Made by a program: the position numbers and the translations under genes. A stretch of DNA of 64,000 bases from Arachis hypogaea (taxonomy: Eukaryota > Streptophyta > Magnoliopsida > Fabales > Fabaceae), in assembly GCF_003086295.3 (NCBI RefSeq), contig NC_092047.1, positions 65,452,054 through 65,516,053 of the forward strand, in the 5' to 3' direction. Positions 55,794 to 64,000 of this stretch are shown here, in pieces (within the stretch, counting starts at the first letter, position 1; each line of letters starts with the position of its first letter). The notes below the pieces were generated by a model, which was given only the letters and a program-made list of their open reading frames with translations, was not told the DNA's origin and searched no databases.

Positions 55794-57091
55794 TAAGTTT
55801 CTTTTTAAGACCCTATCTTTGAAAAATTTTACTAATTTAAATTGAAAAAAAAATTTATATTAAAACTTGTTTGAAGTTGTATTTGGAACATGGTTTTTGA
55901 GTTAAAGAACATACAACCTGTGAGATTTGAGCTTATTTATATGGTTACATTATTTAACCATAAATATATTATTCCTGTGTGTTTTCTTCTTTATAATTGT
56001 AATCTATATTTTGTTCCAATCTATATGTCCATTATTTAGTGTATTTACATGCTTGCATATGATTGAGGCCATTGTTTGATTTTAGCTCACTTATCCCAAA
56101 TAAGCCTACCCTTTAAATCACCCTTGTCAATCACTTTGAGCCTTTTAATCCCCATTTATTCTATACTTTACCACATCACTAGTCTTAAGCAGAAAAACAA
56201 ATTAAAAACCCCAATTGAATCTTTGGTTAGCTTAAGATAGAGATTGCGCATCAACTAAGTGTGGGGAAATTGTGGGAACATGGGTTAATAAGGGAATGTA
56301 TCATGTTTCTAATTTATTTGAATATTGGGAATTTGGGAACCTACTCATGAGAAACCAAAATAGAAAAATAATAGAAAATCCATGTGCATTGATAAGTTAT
56401 GTTTATTTCTCTACAAAAAAAAAGAGAGAAAAAGAAAAATATATATATAATATAAGTAAATAAATAAGGGGACAAAATTACCCCAATGTTAAGTTAATGA
56501 AAAATCAATGCACATGTGATAAATTAAAAAGAAAAAGTTGATACATGAGTATGTGGTGTAAAAGTGGGAATTTTGGGTAGCTAGGCATGAATTAGAATTA
56601 TATAGAGTATATGTATGTTAGGCGAAAGTTTAGGTTAATTTAAGATTCAATTCATACCTCACTTAACCATATATATATCCTCACCTTTACCTTAGCCCCA
56701 TTACAACCTTGAAAAGACCTCATGATGTTTGCATTGGTATACTAAATTTTTTTGACTGGTTAGATGAAGAACAAAGTTTTAGAAAGTATGATTAGAGAAG
56801 ACTAGAGTGAATTACCCTATACACTTGAGAGATTAGAGTAATATACACTTCCAGTGAGGATTCAACACTTAAATTCTATGTTCTCTGCTTTCATGAGCTG
56901 TCTTCTTACAAGTTCACTTGCTTTTTATTAGTAGAAATTGGTTTGTATTTGTCTTGGAGAACTTATTTACTCTTAACCAAGTAAGTAAAAGCATTTAGCA
57001 TGTAGTTGCATTCATAGGTTGCATTTCATACCATTCCTCTTCATTCTTTTATAGCTTCTCTTGAGCTTAGCATGAGGACATGCTAATGTTT
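55794..57091 (+). other. Family C 3' non-coding region
   Basis: AT-rich, homologous to the complement of 20031-21360. Frames in it have no recognisable domain. Confidence 0.65.
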
Positions 57092-57105
57092 AAGTGTGGG
57101 GAGGT
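57092..57105 (+). promoter_or_regulatory. Polypurine tract
   Basis: AAGTGTGGGGAGGT directly before the 3' LTR. Confidence 0.88.
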
Positions 57106-58515
57106 TGATAAACCACTATTTTATGGTTTATCTTGTGCTTAATTGAGTGGTTTTTATCTACTCTTTACCCACTTATTCATACTATTTGCATGGTTTTATA
57201 TTTTCTTCCTAATTATGTGCTTTGATTGAAAACATGCTTCTTTGGACTTATAATTGCTAATATTAATCCTCTCTTATTACCATAAGATGCCTTGATATGT
57301 GTGTTAAGTGTTTTCAGATATTATAAGGCAGGAATGGCTTGGAGGATGGGAAGAAAGCATGCAAAAGTGGAAGGAATGCAAGAAGTTGGAGAAATTGCTA
57401 AGTTGTCCAGCCTGACCTCTCTGCACTCAAACGGCTATAACTTTAGCTACAAAGGTCCAAACGACGCGGTTCCAGTTGCGTTGGAAAGCTAACGTCCGGG
57501 GCTTCGATTTGATATATAATATGTTATAGTTCCCCTGAAGCTAGGCGACGCGACCGCGTGATCCATGCGGCCGTGTCGCAAGTGACGGAAATCAGCGCAA
57601 ATGAATTCGGAACCAGCAAATTCTGGGCTATTTTTGACCCAGTTTACGGCCCAGAAAACACAGATTAGAGGCTATAAAGTGGGGAATGCATCCATGCATA
57701 AAGAAGGCTCTCATATTCACAATTTTAGGAGTATATGTAGTTTTTAGAGAGAGAGGTTCTCTCCTCTCTCTTAGGATTAGGATTTAGGACTTCTCTTAGT
57801 TTTAGGAGTGACTCTCAATCCCAGGTTCTTTATTTTTATTTTTCCAATTTAATTTATGAACTCTTCCATGTTATGATTTGAATATTTTATTTAATATAAT
57901 TTGAGGTATTTCGGATTTATGATTGCTCTCTTTAATTTATTAATGCTCTGTGTTTATCCAAGTTATTTTCATCCAAGTAGACTTTCTTCCCTTTTGGCTT
58001 TGGTTGATTGATTGGTAACACTTGAGCTGTCAAATAAAACAGTGGTTGAAATTGGCAGATTCTGATTGCACTAGAATTGCTCTAAAGCTAGTCTCTCCAC
58101 AAGAGTTGACTAGGACTTGAGAATCAAGTTAATCAGTCCACTTAACCTTCCTTTGTTTAGTAAAGGTTAACAAAGTGGGATTAAAACCCAATTTTCATCA
58201 CAATTGATAAGGATAGAACTTCCAGTTCTTCATACTTTGCCAAGAGTTTATTTTTATTATTAATTTATCTTTCATAATTATTCTTCTTTCTCAAAACCCT
58301 AATTTACAATCTCCATAACCAATAAGAACATACTTCCCTGCAATTCCTTAAGAAGATGACCCGAGGTTTAAATACTCGGTTATCAATTTTAAAAAGGGGT
58401 TTGTTACTTGTGACAACCAAAACGTTTGTACGAAGGGATTTCTGTCGGTTTAGAGACTATATCTACAACGCGACTGTATTTATAACATTCTTTACTGGCA
58501 AAAATCCTAACATCA
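57106..58515 (+). repeat. 3' LTR, family C (plus copy)
   Basis: TGATAAACCACTATTTTATGG to CTAACATCA. It carries the same LTR core (57414-57532) and palindrome doublet as the 5' LTR. Confidence 0.92.
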
Positions 58516-58612
58516 CATACACAAGCAAATCAGACAGTATAGATAAACAAACAATGCACACATTAATCAAATAGGAAAATAATGTAAATAAAGCAACATA
58601 CAGTATAGGCAC

Positions 58613-61579
58613 TGATGGAGGATAAATATCGGTAAATAATTTCACACAAATAATCACGTTGCAAGTATAGTGCTAAACCAACAATCAATCCTCGATCAAA
58701 GTTTAATTTGGTTGTAACAAGTAAAAACCCAATAAAAATAAACCGAAGTATTCAAATATCGGGTCGTCTCTCAAGGAATTACAGGGAAGTCTTTATGTTA
58801 TTGGTTATGAGATATATTTTTGGGGTTTTGTAATAGGAAATAAGAAAGTAAAATGCCAAGAAAGTAAACTAATAACTAAGAAGGCTCTTAGCAAGGAAAG
58901 AGAATTAGAAGTCCTATCCTCATTATCATCGTTAATTGTGATGGTAAATGTAAATTGCCTTCACTTAGTTAACCTCTAACCAATGAAGAAAAGTCAAGTG
59001 CATACAATCAACTTGAGTTCACAAGTCCTAGTCAACTCATAGTGAGAGACTAGATTTAGTGAAGTTCAAGCTAACTGGCAATCTTCAATTACCAATCAAC
59101 AAGAGACCTTGACAATTCAAGAGTCTCCAAATCATCAACCCAAGCCAAGAACACAAAAATCTATTTTAAAATCTAACCAAGCATTTTATCAAACACTTGG
59201 AAAGCACAAAATAAAGCATGTTAGAATTGCAACAATAATGAAATCTAACAACTACCAATTGCAAGAGATGAACAATAAAAACTAAAGAAAGCAATAATAA
59301 CATGAAAATATAAATTGCATTAATAAAGATCAAGAGTAGAAAAAGTGCATAATATAAAGGCAACAAAGTGACGGAAATAACAAGTAGAATTAAAGGACAA
59401 AGGTGTAGGAAAAAAAGGTTGCAAGGAAATGTAAATGAAAACAAGAATTAAATCTAAATCTAAGAAGAAATTGAAAGAAGAAACCTGATAAACCCATATT
59501 TCATAAGTTCTTTTGTGCTTAATTTGAGTGATTTATACAATCCTTCACCTACTTATTCACATTAATTGCATAGTTTTACTTTCCCTTCCTTATTATGTGA
59601 TGTAAATAAAAAACATGTTTCCTAAGCTTTAAAATTAATTAATTTAATTACCTTTATTTCCATTCGATGCCGTGATTAGTGTGTTGAGTAGTTTCAGATT
59701 TTCTAAGGCAGAATGACTTAAAGGATGGAAAAGGAAACATACTAAAATGGAAGGAGAAAGCAAAACGGAGCTTTAAGGAAACTGGTATCCACGCGATCGC
59801 ATGGATGACGCGATCGCATGCCAGAAGCGAAGATGCAGTGACGCGGCTGCATGACTGACGCGACCGCGCGCCATAAGCAGAACACATACGACGCGGACGC
59901 GTGACCGACGCGACCGCGTGGCAAAGAAAAGCTCCGAATGACGCGACCGCGTGACCCATGCGGACGCGTGACAGAGGCCACGTATCAGAATTTACAGAAT
60001 ACGCCTCCAGCGATTTCTGAAGCCCTTTTTGGCCCAATTCCAAGTCCAGAAGGCATAGACCAGAGGTTATAAAGTGTGGGAATGCATCCATTCAAAGGGA
60101 GCTCGCATATTTTATTTTTCAATGATTTAGATTCAGTTGAGAGGGAGATCTTCTCTCTCTCTCTTAGGATTTAGGATTTCTTCTTATTTTAAGAGTGACT
60201 CTCAATCCAGGTTTTATGTTTCTTTGTTTTAGCTTCCTTTTACTTTTATTTATTCCAGCACTTGAATTGATCATTGAATCTATGAATTCTTCCATGTTGC
60301 AGACTGTTATTTGAATTAATAATATTTGAGGTATTTTCAGTTTATGATTGTTCTCTTTGATTTAAGTTACCATTGCTTCCCATCTAAGGACATTTTTTTA
60401 TTATTATTCCAGCAATTTTACTTTTTCCCCTTTTCGGTCCTGGTTAAGAAATCAGTAACTCAACATAACCGATAATCGTTATCTTGCTAATTGAGCTGAA
60501 CTTAAGTAATCCCAACCTTTTCTTAGGAAATAAATAGGATTCAAAGGCCAGATTAATTAGTCCCTTGACTTTCCTTTGCCTTAGTGAAGAGTGACCAAGT
60601 GGAATTTAGATTCAACTTTCATTATAGTTGAGAGAGATAACTAAGTTGGACCGCCAATTTCTCTTACCTTGCCAAAAGTCTGCTTTACAGTATTTATTTA
60701 TTTTAATTGCCATTTACTTTACTTGTCATTTAAATCACTTGCTTCTCACCTTCTAAACCCCGATTACAACCTTTATAGCCAATAATAAGAACATACTTCC
60801 TCGCAGTTCCTTGAGAAGACGACCCGAGGTTTGAATACTCGGTTAACAATTTTTAAAGGGGTTTGTTACTTGTGACACCCAACACGTTTGTATGAAGGGA
60901 TTTTTGTCGGTTTAGAGACTATATCTACAACGCAACTGTTTCTATGAATCTCTTTACTGGTAAAAATCCTAACGTCAAAACCTTAAACCTAGAGAGAGGA
61001 GAAAGCTTCTCTCTCTAGAATTCTACATCTAAAAACTAAAGTGTGAATGTATGAATGGAATGTATCCAGCTCCATCCCGAGCCTCTTGTCTTCATTTTTG
61101 GGCTTGAAACAAGGCCAAAATCAGCAAAGAAATCGCCCCAGCGTATTTACTTTATTGCAGCACTTGACGCTCATCACACGTACGCGTTATCTACACGTAC
61201 ACTTCACTTAGACTCTGCACTGGCCATGCGTACGCGTCATTTGGACTATGGCTTGGTCACACATATACGTCATCCATGCGTACGCGTCGAGACCAACTTC
61301 TCAAATCTTCAAATTCTTGTGTTCCTTCCACTTTTACATGCTTTCTTTCCACCCTCTAAGCCATTCCTGAGATCACTCAACGAACACATCACGGCATCGA
61401 ATGGTAATAAGATAGAATTAAAAATTAGTAATTTTAAGGCCTAGGAAACATGTTTTCAATCATAGCACAAAATTAGGAAGGAATCTTAAAAACATACAAT
61501 TTATATGAATAAGTGTGAGAATAGTTGACAAAATCCACTCAATTCAATACAAAATAAACCATAAAATAGTGGTTTATCA
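58613..61579 (-). repeat. Family D 3' LTR, split by a solo LTR
   Basis: TGATGGAGG at the left and GGTTTATCA at the right. Without the nested 1492-bp LTR and its duplicated target it is 1470 bp. A purine tract (complement of atctccccacactt, 61580-61593) abuts its right end, so it is the 3' LTR of a minus-strand element reaching past 64000. Palindrome doublets with 17-nt offset occur near 61176 and 61260. Confidence 0.85.
59486..60977 (+). mobile_element. Solo LTR of family C type, TSD AAACC
   Basis: TGATAAACCC to CTAACGTCA with AAACC at 59481-59485 and 60978-60982. Four palindrome doublets start at 59791, 59841, 59891 and 59941 (exactly 50 bp apart), with partners 17 nt on. The LTR core of other family C copies is absent from it. 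Confidence 0.9.
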
Positions 61580-61879
61580 ATCTCCCCACACTTAAACATT
61601 AGCATGTCCTCATGCTAAGCATGCATTCAGAAAATAAAAGCAATGCCACCACATCAAAATAATTGAACTACTCTTAAGATAAAACTTGAAATTCATGCAT
61701 CTTAATTTTCTTTTTCAAATAAATTTTTTTTTAAGTAGGGTGAGAGATATATGGAATATTTTATAACTTTAAGACATAGATAGAGATGATCATGCAATAA
61801 GAACATGAGAACAGATAATAAAACATAATAGAAAACAGAAAGATAACATAAAAGAAGGGGGTGATGGAACGGGACCACC

Positions 61880-63037
61880 TTAGTGACGGCAGATACCACT
61901 TCCTCTAGAGAATCCAATTGAGCGCTTGATATATTCAATGTCGCACCCTTGTCTCTTTTGTTCTTCCCTTAGAGCTCTTTGATCTTCTCTAATTTCATTG
62001 AGGATGGTGGAATGCTCTTGATGCTCCATCCTCAGCTGATTCATGTTAGAGCTTAATTCTTCCATAGAAGTATGCCATTGATCCCAATAACTTTGAGGAG
62101 GAAAATACATCCCTTGAGGCATCTCAGGGATCTCATGTTGAGGTGGCTCCACATGCTCATGTTGTGGTTCATGTGCCGGCTCTCTAATATGCTCCATCCT
62201 TCTTTTAGTGATGGGCTTGTCCTACTAAATTAGAGTGTCACCTTCTATGACAATCCCAGCTGAATTGCATAGGTGACAAATAAGATGAGAGAAAGCTAAC
62301 CTTGCTTGAGTGGAGGGCTTGTCCGCCACTTTGTACAACTCTTGAGGGATCACCTCATGTACTTCCGCTTTCTTTCCGAGCATGATGCAATGGAGCATAA
62401 TGGCTCGGTCTATGGTCACTTCGGACTGGTTGCTAGTAGGGATGATAGAGCGTTGGATGAATTCCAACCATCCTCTAGCTATGGGCTTGAGGTCAGGCCT
62501 TCTTAGTTGGACAGACTTGCCTTGGGAATCCCTTATCCACTATACTCTTTCCACACAGATGTCTGAGAGCACTTGATCTAGCCATTGATCAAAATTGACT
62601 CTTCTAGTGTAAAGATGTGGGTCTCCTTGCATCAAAGGCAAGTTGAAGGCTAACCTCACAGTTTCCGGGCTAAAGTCTAAGATTCTCCCTCGGACCATGG
62701 TGCTTCAATTTTTAAGATGAGGGTTCACACTAATGTCATGGTTTTTCGTGACCCATGCATTAGCATAGAACTCTTGCACCATTAAGGTCCCAACATCTTG
62801 GATGGGATTCGTTAGGATTTCCCAACCTCTTCTCGGAATTTCATGTTGGATCTCTAGATACTCATTCTTCTTAAGCTTGAAAGGGACCTCAGGGATCACC
62901 TTTTTCTTTGCCACTACTTCATAGAAGTGGTCTTGGTGGGCTTTGGTGATGAATCTCTCCATCTCCCAAGATTCAGAGGTGGCGACTACTACCTTTCCTT
63001 TCCTCTTTCTAGAGGGTTCTCCGACCTTGGGTGCCAT
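61880..63037 (-). pseudogene. Putative plant transposon protein ORF, copy 1
   Basis: Starts MAPKVGEPSRKRKGKVVVAT at 63037. The domain follows: MERFITKAHQDHFYEVVAKK, RRGWEILTNPIQDVG, VQEFYANAWVTKNHD, then LKPIARGWLEFIQRSIIPT and VHEVIPQELYKVADKPS, and a C-terminal coiled coil (LRMEHQEHSTILNEIREDQR). A TGA after NPHLKN (about 62716), a TAG near 62545 and stops near 62225 break it. I take it as the Pfam 'putative plant transposon protein' domain found in many plant retroelements (from memory); the function is unknown. Confidence 0.75.
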
Positions 63038-63061
63038 AAGTAGGAATAGAAAGCAAAAAGG

Positions 63062-64000
63062 GAGGTGTTAATTTGCTCCCAATAGTTTTGTGGAGGAAAG
63101 TGCATCCCTTGAGGCATCTCAGGAATTTCATGATGAGGAATTTCCTCATGCTCTTGTTGAGGTTCATAAGTGGGCTCTCTTGTTTGCTCCATCCTCTTTT
63201 TAGTGATGGGCTTGTCCTCTTCAATGAAGATGTCTCCCTCCATGATAATTCCAACCGAATTGCAGAGTGACAAATGAGGTGAGGCAAGGCTAACCTTGCC
63301 AAAGTGGAGGACTTGTCAGCCACCTTGTAGAGTTCTTGAGGTATAATCTCATGAACTTCCACTTTCTCCCCAATCATGATACTATGGATCATGATGACCC
63401 GACCCACAGTTACTTCGGATCGGTTGCTGGTAGGAATGATAGAGCGTTGGATGAACTCCAACCATCCTCTAGCTACAGGCTTAAGGTCCGGTCTTCTCAA
63501 TTGAACCGGCTTGCCTCTTGAGTCAATTTTCCATTTAGCTCCTTCCACACATATGTCCATGAGGATTTGGTCCAACCTTTGATCAAAGTTGACCCTTCTA
63601 GTGTAGGGGCATGCATTTTCTTGCATCATTGGCAAGTTGAACGCTAACCTTACATTTTTCGAACTGAAATCTAAGTATTTCCCCCGAACCATTGTAAGCC
63701 AATTCTTTGGATTCGGGTTCATACTTTGATCATGGTTCCTAGTGATCCATACGTTTGCATAGAACTCTTGAACCATTAAGATTTCGACTTGTTGAATAGG
63801 ATTGGAGAGAACTTCCCATCCTCTTCTTCTAATCTCATGTCGGATCTCTGGATACTCACTCCTTTTGAAGTTGAAAGGGACCTCAGGGATCACCTTCTTC
63901 TTGGCCACAACTTCATAGAAGTGGTCTTGATGGACCTTTGAGATGAATCTCTCCATCTCCCATGACTCAGAGGTGGAAGCAATTACCTTCCCTTTCCTCT
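63062..64000 (-). pseudogene. Putative plant transposon protein ORF, copy 2, cut by window end
   Basis: Nearly the same protein as copy 1 but with an open domain: NWLTMVRGKYLDFSSKNVRL and KWKIDSRGKPVQLRRPDLKP read through where copy 1 has stops. A one-base deletion near 63265 shifts the frame before the acidic MEGDIFIEEDKPITKKR part. It stops abruptly at NYWEQI (about 63065), where copy 1 upstream sequence begins, so it is a tandem partial duplication. The start lies right of 64000. Confidence 0.75.

Larger units (their letters stand above)
50924..58515 (+). mobile_element. Complete family C non-autonomous LTR retrotransposon
   Basis: LTRs 50924-52319 and 57106-58515 and TSD CATAC at 50919-50923 and 58516-58520. 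In order it has a primer site, a low-complexity leader, one intact 517-codon ORF, a palindrome array, a pyrimidine-rich region, three polypurine-like tracts, and the 3' LTR. No RT, protease or integrase is present. The LTRs are almost identical apart from an 18-bp indel near 51178, so the insertion is recent. Confidence 0.93.
61594..64000 (-). mobile_element. Family D internal region, continues past the window
   Basis: Starts at the purine tract beside the LTR, then 3' untranslated sequence, then two partial copies of one ORF. The terminal text cttaaacattagcatgtcct matches that of family C at 20030-20050. The 5' end and any pol gene lie outside. Confidence 0.75.

Noticed and set aside
61055..61444. 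129-codon frame in the family D LTR
   Set aside because: It overlaps LTR palindromes and pyrimidine-rich text and is not present in the other family D LTR (37640-39109).

Overview
The window is plant nuclear DNA made almost entirely of nested LTR retrotransposons. No intact host protein gene is visible; the only host-type gene is a tRNA-Gln at 14368-14439. The LTR families that end in TGATGAGCGG and carry TGGCGTTNAACGCCA palindromes look like the very abundant FIDEL-type repeats of peanut (Arachis). I therefore infer a legume, most likely Arachis; that is from memory, not from a search.

Layout. 1-8354: a Ty3/gypsy Tat-lineage element on the minus strand (gag, protease, RT, two RNase H domains, integrase, tRNA-Asp primer site, 5' LTR, antisense ORF). 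Frameshifts and stops disable it, and it is inserted in a decayed Ty1/copia element (8355-13565). A FIDEL-like solo LTR (9826-12436, containing a 1000-N gap) is also inserted in that copia element. 13566-14799: AT-rich sequence with the tRNA-Gln. 14805-37226: remnants of another gypsy pol gene interrupted by two LTRs of one family (family B). The second B LTR is itself split by a pol-less element (family C, 18553-26698) and by a FIDEL-like gag-only element (family A, 26822-36451). 37227-46312: LTR and internal fragments of families B, D, A and C'. 46313-50237: a Tat-like LTR fragment, AT-rich DNA and a truncated copia element. 50924-58515: a complete family C element on the plus strand with TSD CATAC and one intact 517-codon ORF. 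58613-64000: a family D element on the minus strand whose 3' LTR is split by a solo LTR (TSD AAACC) and whose internal ORF is partly duplicated.

How the parts relate. Families A, C, C' and the Tat element have primer sites for the 3' end of tRNA-Asp. Families A, C and C' show no reverse transcriptase here, so they were presumably mobilised by enzymes of autonomous relatives. Family A keeps a Gag/protease ORF and family C an ORF of unknown family in the gag position.

The most unusual signal is non-coding. Families C, C' and D carry arrays of a 12-nt imperfect palindrome of the form ACGCGNNCGCGT, arranged as doublets offset by exactly 17 nt and often repeated every ~50 bp. Family A carries a 17-nt palindrome repeated every 31 bp. 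Families A, B, C and C' also share one LTR core block beside these palindromes. This looks like a common cis-acting architecture and is the best candidate here for an undescribed system.
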